A DNA stretch of 64,000 nt. It comes from Saccharopolyspora indica (lineage in GTDB: Bacteria > Actinomycetota > Actinomycetes > Mycobacteriales > Pseudonocardiaceae). Made by a program: the position numbers and the translations under genes. The stretch lies in contig NZ_JAQGLB010000022.1 of NCBI RefSeq assembly GCF_027853965.1, forward strand, positions 1 to 64,000, given 5' to 3'. The notes below the pieces were generated by a model. The model saw nothing but the letters and a program-made list of their open reading frames with translations, was not told the origin of the DNA and did not search any database. The first letter of the stretch is position 1. Each line of letters opens with the position of its first letter. Shown here piece after piece: positions 15,194 through 24,987 of the stretch.

Positions 15194-16555
15194 CTACGGC
15201 CGTGCCCGGCCGGCTTCCCGGATCTCCTGCAGGTGGACGAGAACGTCGTAGGCGCGGCCGAGCGCGATGTTCTCGAGCGGGACGGGGTACTGGGTGCCGA
15301 TGTCGCGCGTGGGACGAGCGGTGTTCAGCCAGGTGCGCGCGGCTGCCGGGACGGTGCGGAGGTCGAGGTAGTAGTCCTGGCGGCGGACCCGGTGGAGGGT
15401 GTGCTCGTTCGTGCCGGGTTCGGCCGGGCCCGCGGTGAACGTCTTCCAGGCACCGTCGAGGGGTTCGTCGTTCGACAGGAAGGAGCCCTGGTGGAAGGTG
15501 AAGCCGATGGGGAGGTAGTCGCCGCCCATCAGGTCGCGCAGGAACGCCCCTTGCGTCTTGAGGTAGATGTCGGGGTTGCCCCCCGTGTACCCGACGTGGC
15601 CGTTGTGCCCCGACAGCAGGATCTTGCCGCCGGTGTGCCGCTGCCACCAGGCGGTGTTGTCGGCCATCACCTGGTCGCGGTAGAGGTGCGCGGCGGACAG
15701 CTCGGCCTCGTTGGTGAGGTCGGCGAACTCGAAGGCCAGGAACGTGGCCGTCTGGGAGACGGACCGGGCGTTCTGGACGGCGAGCTGGAATTCGGTCGGG
15801 TCCGCACCCCGGATGCTGCTGACCAGTTCCAGGGCTTGCAGCGCGTTGGCCGCGAGCAGCTGCCGTTCGCTGCGCGGTCTGCCCAGGTAGGCGAAGACGT
15901 CGTCGATCGGTCGCAGACCGGTGTAGAGCTCGTCGAGGCGGGCCAGTGATCGCGGGTGGGTTCGCTGCACGTAGCCGGTGATCCGGCTGAAGAAGTCGTC
16001 GCTCAGCGCGGGAGCGCCGATGTCGTCGCCGATGAACCGGAGCGGGCGGCCGGGGTGGCTGCGGTTGTGGTCGCGCATCCAGGCGATGAGGCTCACGAAC
16101 TCCTCCCGGTGCCAGGGCGTGCCGGTCAGCGCTCGTTTCGCGATCGTGCGGGCGTCGCCCTCGCCGGTCTGGAGGTAGTCGTCGATCAGGAGTCCTGCGG
16201 ACCAGCTCACCTCCAGGGCGAAGGTGGTGAACCCCTTCGTCTCGACGAGGTGGCGGAAAACCCGCTCCTTCATGGCGAAGAACTCGTGCGAGCCGTGGGT
16301 GGCCTCGCCGAGGCCGACCACCTTCGCATCGCCGATCATCGTTTCCAGAGGTCGCAGGTCGGCGGTGTCTGCGCCGGGCTCGGTCGAGCGCAGCGGGTGG
16401 GCCGCGTTCTTCAGCAGGGCGACCACGTCCGGCTCCTCCCGCCTCGCGCCTGCCGAGTTCGTGCAGGCGGTCACCGGTACGAGGACTGCTCCCGTCGCGA
16501 TTCCCATCGCGGCCAGCAGTCCGCGGCGGCCGATGCGCTTCTCATCCCGAAACAA
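15194..16555 (-). CDS. Erythromycin-esterase-family lipoprotein
   Basis: This 453-residue protein is of the Ere family (PF05139). The N-terminus has a twin-arginine-like start (RIGRRGLLAAMG) and a lipobox VPVTAC with lipid cysteine near residue 31, so it should be an exported lipoprotein. Family motifs are VVGLGEATHGSHEFF, RFIGDDIGA, and ILLSGHNGHVGY with the conserved histidines. Ere enzymes open macrolactones, but many family members have unknown substrates, and export differs from the cytoplasmic EreA/B. TTG start with GGAGGAG eight bases upstream. Orientation opposes both neighbours and the gene sits exactly between the 27-bp repeats, suggesting it arrived as a unit. Confidence 0.85.
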   Translation of the reverse strand: MFRDEKRIGRRGLLAAMGIATGAVLVPVTACTNSAGARREEPDVVALLKNAAHPLRSTEPGADTADLRPLETMIGDAKVVGLGEATHGSHEFFAMKERVFRHLVETKGFTTFALEVSWSAGLLIDDYLQTGEGDARTIAKRALTGTPWHREEFVSLIAWMRDHNRSHPGRPLRFIGDDIGAPALSDDFFSRITGYVQRTHPRSLARLDELYTGLRPIDDVFAYLGRPRSERQLLAANALQALELVSSIRGADPTEFQLAVQNARSVSQTATFLAFEFADLTNEAELSAAHLYRDQVMADNTAWWQRHTGGKILLSGHNGHVGYTGGNPDIYLKTQGAFLRDLMGGDYLPIGFTFHQGSFLSNDEPLDGAWKTFTAGPAEPGTNEHTLHRVRRQDYYLDLRTVPAAARTWLNTARPTRDIGTQYPVPLENIALGRAYDVLVHLQEIREAGRARP

Positions 16556-16725
16556 GGTGGCACTCCTCCAGATGACCAGTGGGCGATTCGCACGTTAAGG
16601 AGGCGCGATCGCGTAGCCGATGGTGCTGGCAGGCGTCTTGTCGGGGGTGCTGGCCGGATGGTGCTTCCGGCTGCGATGTGCCTTGCGAAGGCTGCCGTCA
16701 TGCCCCAGCGCGTGCAGGCGCCGCT

Positions 16726-16752
16726 GTCAAGGCTTGACTCCTGGTGTTCGGC
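16726..16752 (+). repeat. 27-bp direct repeat, right copy (M14 promoter)
   Basis: Second copy of the repeat at 15152. Here the same bases supply TTGACT (16734-16739), a good -35 for the carboxypeptidase gene, with a TCTATA-like -10 about 18 bases on. This suggests that ribM and the carboxypeptidase gene were once directly adjacent. Confidence 0.85.
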
Positions 16753-16795
16753 GATGATCTATACGCAGTGATCACAATCGCCGAAAGGGGTCGAA

Positions 16796-18073
16796 ATGGG
16801 GCGTCTCGCGCGAAGCGCGGTGGTTCCGCTGGCGATCTGCGCTCTGCTGGCGGCGCCGGTGGCGTCCGCGCAGGAGCGGACCGCTGCACCGACGACGGGT
16901 TTCGAGCAGAGCGACGGCAGCCGGTGGACGACACCGGAGGAGGAGGCCGAGTTCCTGCGGGCCGTCGACGAGGCGAGCAGGAACGTCTCGATCGAGCAGA
17001 TCGGCGCCAGCACGCAGGACCGCCCGCTGCGGCTGGTCCGCGTCGGTGCGCCGTCGGCCCGCACCAGCGTGCTGTTCACCTGCTCGCAGCACGGTGACGA
17101 GCCGTCCGGCCGCGAGGCCTGCCTCACCAGCATCCGCGACCTGGGCTTCTCCGAAGACCCGCAGGTGCGCCAGTTCCTGCGCACGACGAGCGTCCTGTTC
17201 GTGCCGAACGCCAACCCGGACGGCAACGTCGCCGACACGCGCGAGAACGCCGACGGCGTCGACATCAACCGCGACCACCTCGCGCTGAAGTCGCCGGAAG
17301 CGCGGGCCATCGCGCAGGCGCTGCGCGACGAGCAGCCCGACGTCGTGCACGACCTGCACGAGTACGGTGCGAAGCCGCCGTACTACGTGAAGGACTTCCT
17401 CGCGCTGTGGCCGCGCCACCTCAACACCGCCGAAGGCGTGCACGGGGAGTCGGAGCGGCTGTCCGAGGCGTACGTCCGGCCCGCGGTCGAGGACATCGGG
17501 TTCTCCACCGGCGTCTACGGCATCTGGACCGACCCGGAGACCGGTGAGCCGATCAAGCAGGTCGCCGGCGACGGGCAGGAGCGGATCCTGCGCAACACCA
17601 CCGGCGTCAAGAACGCCATCGGCCTGCTGGTGGAGACCCGCGTCGACCCGCTGACCGAGGAGGAGCTGGCGGATCCGGCGGTGAACAACCACCGCCGCGT
17701 GGACTCCCAGCTCGCCGGGATCAGCGCCACGCTGCGGATGATGTCCGAGCGCCGCGACGAGATCGCGACCGCGACGACGCAGGCCCGGCTGGCGGGACTG
17801 CGCGACGAGGGGCCGATCTACTTCGGCGGCGCCGACAACGAACCGCCCGCGCCCGAGCAGGTCGACGAGAACCCGCCGTGCGCCTACCGCCTGACGGCCG
17901 ACCAGTTCGGCGAGGTGCGCGACGAGCTCGACCTGCACGGCGTGCGCAGCGTCCCCGCTCCGGACGGCGGGCGCGTGGTCCCGATGCGCCAGGAGGCCCG
18001 CTCGCTGGTCGCCCTGCTGCTCGACTCCCGCGCCGAGTTCCGCCTCGCCGACGGGCAGCCCCTGTCCTGCTGA
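16796..18073 (+). CDS. Secreted M14 zinc carboxypeptidase
   Basis: The protein has 425 residues with a Sec signal peptide (LARSAVVPLAICALLAAPVA, cleavage near ASAQ). The M14 metallopeptidase core shows zinc ligands His99 and Glu102 in SQHGDEPSG and His188 in HDLHEYG; the specificity arginine/asparagine region is DGVDINRDH. A late LLVETRV probably holds the catalytic glutamate. The C-terminal ~130 residues are not recognisable. It would release C-terminal residues from peptides outside the cell. RBS AAAGGGG lies before ATG. The promoter overlaps the right copy of the direct repeat. Confidence 0.88.
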   Translation: MGRLARSAVVPLAICALLAAPVASAQERTAAPTTGFEQSDGSRWTTPEEEAEFLRAVDEASRNVSIEQIGASTQDRPLRLVRVGAPSARTSVLFTCSQHGDEPSGREACLTSIRDLGFSEDPQVRQFLRTTSVLFVPNANPDGNVADTRENADGVDINRDHLALKSPEARAIAQALRDEQPDVVHDLHEYGAKPPYYVKDFLALWPRHLNTAEGVHGESERLSEAYVRPAVEDIGFSTGVYGIWTDPETGEPIKQVAGDGQERILRNTTGVKNAIGLLVETRVDPLTEEELADPAVNNHRRVDSQLAGISATLRMMSERRDEIATATTQARLAGLRDEGPIYFGGADNEPPAPEQVDENPPCAYRLTADQFGEVRDELDLHGVRSVPAPDGGRVVPMRQEARSLVALLLDSRAEFRLADGQPLSC

Positions 18074-18076
18074 GCC

Positions 18077-18113
18077 GGTGCCGTGAGCGGCGGGCGCCGC
18101 CGCTCACGGCACC
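18077..18113 (+). terminator. 16-bp stem terminator
   Basis: Left arm GGTGCCGTGAGCGGCG, loop of five, perfect complement. It starts four bases after the carboxypeptidase stop. The GTGAGCG/CGCTCAC theme recurs at 44043 and, weaker, at 61614. Confidence 0.7.
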
Positions 18114-18212
18114 CGGACGGCACTGTTCATCCGGCGGCCATGCGCGAGCGCTCTGCCGTTCGGCCGCGCCGATCAAGATTGGTCCGACCACCACATCTCT
18201 GGGAGGACCCAA

Positions 18213-19778
18213 GTGCCCGGAAGTTCCCTGTCCCGCCGATCGGTGCTGATCGGCGGCGCCGTGCTCGCCGCCGCCGCTCCCGCCATCCCCGCCGCGGCTT
18301 CCGAACTCCGCGGCGTCGGCCGCCCGATGCGCCCCGGCCAGCTGTTCACGCTCGGCGTCGCATCCGGTGAGCCGCTGCCGCACGGCGTGGTGCTGTGGAC
18401 CCGGCTGGCCCGCGACCCGCTGGCCGACAACGGCCTCGGCGGCATGCCGGACCAGGCGATCAACGTCCAGTGGGAAGTCGCGACGGACGAGCGGTTCAAG
18501 AACGTCGTGCAGCGCGGGAATGCCGAGGCGTCGCCGCGGTGGGCGCACAGCGTGCACGTCGAGGCCAACGGGCTGCGGCCGGGGACGGAGTACTTCTACC
18601 GGTTCCGCGCGCGGGGCGAGCTCTCGCCGGTCGGCCGCACCCGCACCGCCCCGGCGCCCGGCACGCTCGGCGCGCTGACCATGTGCTTCGCCTCGTGCGC
18701 GCACTACGGCGAGGGCTACTTCACCGCCTACCGGCGGATGGCCGAGGACGAGCCGGGCCTGATCCTGCACCTGGGCGACTACCAGTACGAGTACGCCGAC
18801 AACCCGTCGAAGAACGTGCGCACGGTGGAGGGCCCCGAGACCGTCACGCTGGCCAACTACCGGCAGCGGCACGCCCAGTACAAGACCGACCCGGACCTGC
18901 AGCTGGCGCACGCCACCGCGCCGTGGCTCGTCGTCTTCGACGACCACGAGATCGAGAACAACTGGGCGGCCGAGACCCCGGAGGACAAGACCGAGACGCC
19001 GGGTCAGGCCTTCCTCCAGCGCCGTCGCGCCGCGTTCCAGGCCTACTACGAGAACATGCCGCTGCGGTGGGAGTCGATGCCGCAGGGCAACGGCATCCGG
19101 CTCTACCGGCGCCGCCAGTGGGGCTCGCTGGCGAACTTCCACATGCTCGACACCCGCCAGTACCGCGACGACCAGGCCTACGGCGACGGCAACAAGCCGG
19201 ACGGCCCGGACCTGAAGGTCCCGGAGCGCACCATCACCGGCAAGGACCAGGAGGTGTGGCTGCTGGACGGGCTGCGCGAGTCGCGGGCGCGGTGGGACGT
19301 GCTCGGCCAGCAGGTCTGGTTCGCCCAGATGGACCACGACCCGGGCCCGGCGAAGATCCTGCCGATGGACGCCTGGGACGGCTACCAGGCCTCGCGCCAG
19401 CGGATCAAGGCCGGCTTCGACTCGACCCGCAACGTCGTGGTGCTCACCGGTGACGTGCACTCGCACTGGGCGGCCGACCTCAAGGACGACTTCGACGACT
19501 CCCGCTCGCGCACCGTCGCCGTGGAGCTGACCACCACCTCGGTCACCTCCGGTCGTGACGGCTCCGACACGAACGAGGGCGGCGACAAGCTCAAGGCCGC
19601 CAACGAGCACGTGCACTTCTACAGCGGCCGCCGCGGCTACGTGCGCACCCGGTTCACCCCGGACCAGGTCCGCGCCGACTACCGGGTGCTGCCCTACGTC
19701 TCGAAGCCCGACGCCCCGGCCACGACGGCGGCCAGCTTCATCACCCAGGACCGCGACCCCGGCCTCCACGCGGTCTGA
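18213..19778 (+). CDS. phoD: Alkaline phosphatase D, Tat-exported
   Basis: A 521-residue PhoD-family phosphodiesterase/phosphatase acting outside the membrane. The N-terminus carries a twin-arginine signal (LSRRSVLIGGAVLAAAAPA). A small N-terminal beta domain (GVASGEPLPHGVVLWTRLA, RPGTEYFYRFRARG) precedes the metallophosphatase core: MCFASCAHYGEG, LHLGDYQYEY, VVFDDHEIENNW and VLTGDVHSHW supply the metal-binding Asp, Asn and His residues, with an iron-ligand cysteine expected in the SC(A) segment. PhoD enzymes need calcium and iron and cleave teichoic acids, phospholipids and phosphoesters. GTG start with GGGAGG six bases upstream. No Pho box was recognised in the short upstream gap. Confidence 0.93.
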   Translation: MPGSSLSRRSVLIGGAVLAAAAPAIPAAASELRGVGRPMRPGQLFTLGVASGEPLPHGVVLWTRLARDPLADNGLGGMPDQAINVQWEVATDERFKNVVQRGNAEASPRWAHSVHVEANGLRPGTEYFYRFRARGELSPVGRTRTAPAPGTLGALTMCFASCAHYGEGYFTAYRRMAEDEPGLILHLGDYQYEYADNPSKNVRTVEGPETVTLANYRQRHAQYKTDPDLQLAHATAPWLVVFDDHEIENNWAAETPEDKTETPGQAFLQRRRAAFQAYYENMPLRWESMPQGNGIRLYRRRQWGSLANFHMLDTRQYRDDQAYGDGNKPDGPDLKVPERTITGKDQEVWLLDGLRESRARWDVLGQQVWFAQMDHDPGPAKILPMDAWDGYQASRQRIKAGFDSTRNVVVLTGDVHSHWAADLKDDFDDSRSRTVAVELTTTSVTSGRDGSDTNEGGDKLKAANEHVHFYSGRRGYVRTRFTPDQVRADYRVLPYVSKPDAPATTAASFITQDRDPGLHAV

Positions 19779-19786
19779 CCCGAGGC

Positions 19787-19829
19787 GAAGGGCACCTTTC
19801 ACCAACCATGCAGGCGAAAGGTGCCCTTC
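19787..19829. terminator. Convergent-end hairpin (GAAGGGCACC family), first
   Basis: Arms GAAGGGCACCTTTC and GAAAGGTGCCCTTC pair perfectly around a 15-base loop, nine bases after the phoD stop. Confidence 0.7.
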
Positions 19830-19858
19830 ACCTCGCCCTCATCGGGTGAGGGGCACAC

Positions 19859-19907
19859 GGTGAAGGGCACCTTCAGGCAAGTTAGCTGCTAAAAGGTGCC
19901 CTTCACC
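19859..19907. terminator. Convergent-end hairpin (GAAGGGCACC family), second
   Basis: Arms GGTGAAGGGCACCTT and its complement enclose a 19-base loop, ending 11 bases before the aceE stop. It repeats the stem sequence of the previous hairpin, so the two can also pair with each other. Confidence 0.7.
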
Positions 19908-19917
19908 GGTGGTCCGA

Positions 19918-22686
<2,769 letters not shown>

Positions 22687-22729
22687 GTGGAACTCCTCGA
22701 CTGCGTCGTGGCGGTGGCAGGGCGTTCGA

Positions 22730-22749
22730 ACAGTGATGTCGAACACTGT
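22730..22749 (-). promoter_or_regulatory. Inverted repeat upstream of aceE
   Basis: ACAGTG and CACTGT are arranged as an inverted repeat eight bases apart, and TCGAACA is directly repeated over the same bases. It lies 44-63 bases upstream of the aceE start. This fits a regulator site; I cannot name the protein. The rest of the 294-base gap to DUF3052 shows no further gene. Confidence 0.4.
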
Positions 22750-22980
22750 CATCGTCCCCCATTTCGGCCACGGATGCGTGCACCGGCAGCGGCCGCGCCG
22801 CGGACCAGGCTGTTGGTGCGAGGTTTCCCGGTCTACAGTCATGGCCTGACCGCTGCTGCGGCGTGTCGTGCCGTCAGCAGTTGCGCCGAGGGCGGTCCGC
22901 AGTGTTCGCTATCGGCCATATCTGAAAGGTGTGCGGCGTCAGCTGGCGCCGCGCCGGTGCATTGGAGGAGTGAGCAAACC

Positions 22981-23415
22981 GTGGTCGCCGCGGGAGACGC
23001 CGGTAAAGGCGAAGCCGACGTCGCCGAGAGGCTCGACATCGAGCCCGAGATGGTTGTCCAGGAAATCGGCTGGGACGAGGATGTCGATGATGATGTCCGG
23101 GCCGCGATCGAGGAGCGTTGCGGGAGCGATCTGCTCGACGAAGATGCCGACGAAGTGGTCGATGTCGTGCTGCTGTGGTGGCGCGAAGACGACGGCGACC
23201 TGACGGACACGCTTCTCGACGTCATGACGCCGCTGTCCGACGAAGGGGTCATCTGGGTGCTGACCCCGAAGACCGGCCGGGACGGGTCCGTCGACCCAGC
23301 CGACATCAAGGAAGCAGCGGATACGGCGAACCTGGCCCAGACGGCCAACGCCGCCGTCAGCGACGGGTGGAAGGGCACCCGGTTGGCCCTGCGCTCGGCG
23401 AAGGCCAAGCGCTGA
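22981..23415 (+). CDS. DUF3052 family protein
   Basis: This 144-residue acidic protein matches the actinobacterial DUF3052 family, with the signature MVVQEIGWDEDVDDDVRAAI, then DVVLLWWREDDGDLTD, VIWVLTPKTGRDG and the C-terminal AADTANLAQTANAAVSDGWK. The family is widely conserved next to aceE and ahpE in actinomycetes. Its function is unknown, so a link to central metabolism or redox is suggested only by neighbourhood. The GTG start follows a GGAGGAG site. Confidence 0.9.
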   Translation: MVAAGDAGKGEADVAERLDIEPEMVVQEIGWDEDVDDDVRAAIEERCGSDLLDEDADEVVDVVLLWWREDDGDLTDTLLDVMTPLSDEGVIWVLTPKTGRDGSVDPADIKEAADTANLAQTANAAVSDGWKGTRLALRSAKAKR

Positions 23416-23526
23416 CGGCCGAGGACGTCCAGCACGTGGGCACCGGTGGCTCCATCGGTGCCCGCGTTCGTCTGTTCGGTGTAGGTTCGGCGAGGACATG
23501 GTCACGTCGAACAGGAGGGTTCGCTC

Positions 23527-23991
23527 ATGACGGTCGAGGTCGGTGCGCAGGCGCCGGACTTCACGCTGCCGGACTACAACAAGGAGTCGGTCTCGCTGGC
23601 CGACTTCCGCGGCAAGAAGAACGTCCTGCTGGTCTTCTACCCCTTCGCGTTCAGCGGGATCTGCCAGGGCGAGCTCTGCCAGGTCCGGGATGACCTCAGC
23701 GAGTTCCAGAACGACGACGTCCAGGTGATCGGCGTGTCGGTGGACTCCCCGTTCGCGCTGAAGGCGTGGGCGGACAAGGAGGGCTACACCTTCCCGCTGC
23801 TGTCGGACTTCTGGCCGCACGGCGAGGTCGCCAAGGCCTATGGTGTGTTCAACGAAGCGGCGGGCATGGCCAACCGCGGCACGTTCCTGATCGACACCGA
23901 GGGCAAGGTCCGCTTCGCCGAGGCGAACCAGCCGGGCGAGGCCCGCGACCAGGACGTCTGGAAGAAGGCCCTGGCCGAGCTCAAGGCCTGA
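23527..23991 (+). CDS. ahpE: Peroxiredoxin, AhpE type
   Basis: A 154-residue thiol peroxidase. The peroxidatic cysteine is Cys46 in PFAFSGICQGEL, and the downstream block FPLLSDFWPHGEVAKAYGVF is diagnostic of the AhpE group. Mycobacterium tuberculosis AhpE is a one-Cys enzyme with Asp at the equivalent of position 51. Here GELCQVRDD places a second cysteine (Cys51) five residues on, the CxxxxC spacing of E. coli BCP, so an intramolecular disulphide is possible. Reduction by mycothiol/mycoredoxin is expected from the host's mycothiol genes. ATG preceded by an AGGAGG site. A TAGGTT at about 23486 could be its -10. Confidence 0.92.
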   Translation: MTVEVGAQAPDFTLPDYNKESVSLADFRGKKNVLLVFYPFAFSGICQGELCQVRDDLSEFQNDDVQVIGVSVDSPFALKAWADKEGYTFPLLSDFWPHGEVAKAYGVFNEAAGMANRGTFLIDTEGKVRFAEANQPGEARDQDVWKKALAELKA

Positions 23992-24096
23992 TCCGGCGAG
24001 CACCAGGTGGCCGACCGGGTGCCCGGTTCGCCCCGACGCGGAGGTAAGGTGTCGGCGGTGATCAACCGAGCCCCCGGCCCGGACGGCCACCACCCA

Positions 24097-24168
24097 GGGC
24101 GCATAGCTCAGCGGAAGAGCACTTGCCTTACAAGCAAGGGGTCGTAGGTTCGAACCCTACTGCGCCCA
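24097..24168 (+). tRNA. tRNA-Val (anticodon UAC)
   Basis: A complete cloverleaf can be drawn: acceptor GGGCGCA pairs with TGCGCCC, D arm GCTC..GAGC, anticodon stem CTTGC/GCAAG with loop CTTACAA (anticodon TAC, 24129-24131), and T arm GTAGG-TTCGAAC-CCTAC. CCA is not encoded in full. The van cluster begins 12 bases after it, but I found no repeat of the tRNA 3' end elsewhere in the window. Confidence 0.95.
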
Positions 24169-24179
24169 CCGGGAGCGGC

Positions 24180-24899
24180 TCAGCGCCTGACGGCTGTGCC
24201 GAAGCCGTTGAACACGAGGGACATGGCCTCGGTCGGGTAGAAGCGCACAGCCGCCCGGTAGACCGGGTCCGAGGGATCCACGACCGTGAACACGCCGTTG
24301 CGGTAGCCGTCGACGACCACGACGTGCCCGCCTTCGTAGAAGGCGCTTCGCACGGACGCGAGGAAGAAGTCCACCTCCTCGCGCTCGAACGACGCACCGA
24401 GCTCGGCGACGTCGAGGTGCCGCAGCTCGGCATCCGCTCCGAACCGCTGGAACAGCGCGGAGGAGAACCTGTGGTCGTACCCGCCGGCCATCGTGAAGGC
24501 CGGGTTGAACCGCGATCGATCACCGCGCTCGACCCGGTCACCTGGGCGCGCGGCGAGCGCGTCGTCCGGGGCTTCGGCCGACTGCGCCATCCGCCGGACC
24601 GTCACGGCCAGCTCCTGGCCGTCGCTGAGGTAGCGGCGTCGCAGCACCTCGACATCGCCGTCCACGTGTTCGTCCAGGATGAATCGCGCGAACGGCGCCA
24701 ACGACCCACCGGCCCGCCACCGGTCGTCGAGCAGCCCGTAGTGCGACAGCACGATCGCCGCGGACGCCGGGCCGCACATCCGCCTGGCCAGGTCCGGTTC
24801 GGAGAGGGTGCGGAATTGGCAGAAGAACGAACTCTCGCCGATTCGGGGTGAATGCACCCCGCCGGGCCACGTCCGCTCCTGCAGGAGCAATGCTGCCAT
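24180..24899 (-). CDS. Papain-like cysteine hydrolase linked to the van cluster
   Basis: This 239-residue soluble protein has no signal peptide or membrane segment. It shows a papain-like (clan CA) triad: Cys42 in RRMCGPASAAIVLSHYG, His192 in GGHVVVVDGYRNG and Asp208 in TVVDPSDP, with Gln28 (FFCQFRTL) a possible oxyanion residue. The layout resembles C39-like peptidases and phytochelatin-synthase-like gamma-glutamyl transpeptidases; I cannot decide between them. It is divergent from vanH. A 25-bp box lies 24 bases before its ATG, the same distance as before vanR, so co-regulation with the resistance genes is likely. It is not one of the known van accessory proteins I recognise (VanJ, VanK, VanY, VanZ). 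Confidence 0.7.
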   Translation of the reverse strand: MAALLLQERTWPGGVHSPRIGESSFFCQFRTLSEPDLARRMCGPASAAIVLSHYGLLDDRWRAGGSLAPFARFILDEHVDGDVEVLRRRYLSDGQELAVTVRRMAQSAEAPDDALAARPGDRVERGDRSRFNPAFTMAGGYDHRFSSALFQRFGADAELRHLDVAELGASFEREEVDFFLASVRSAFYEGGHVVVVDGYRNGVFTVVDPSDPVYRAAVRFYPTEAMSLVFNGFGTAVRR

Positions 24900-24923
24900 G
24901 CTCCGGACGTTATCGGCGCCGGG

Positions 24924-24948
24924 ATATCGTCGGCGTATCGAAAACCGC
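24924..24948. promoter_or_regulatory. Shared van promoter box, copy 1
   Basis: A 25-base sequence (starts ATATCG, centre CGGCGTA, ends CGAAAACCGC) differs at only two positions from 29500-29524 upstream of vanR. It lies between the divergent hydrolase (24 bases to its ATG) and vanH (39 bases to its ATG). VanR is the obvious candidate binder. Confidence 0.75.
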
Positions 24949-24987
24949 ATACGCGGCGGCAACATCGCGTGCTCTTTGCTGGGAGGC

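Noticed and set aside
24097-24168. tRNA-Val as an attachment site with a duplicated 3' end
   Set aside because: I searched by eye for the T-arm and acceptor sequence elsewhere in the window and found no second copy.
24123-24851. A frame starting inside the tRNA with residues like VVGSNPTAPT
   Set aside because: A classic artefact of reading through a tRNA gene; the opposite strand encodes the cysteine hydrolase.
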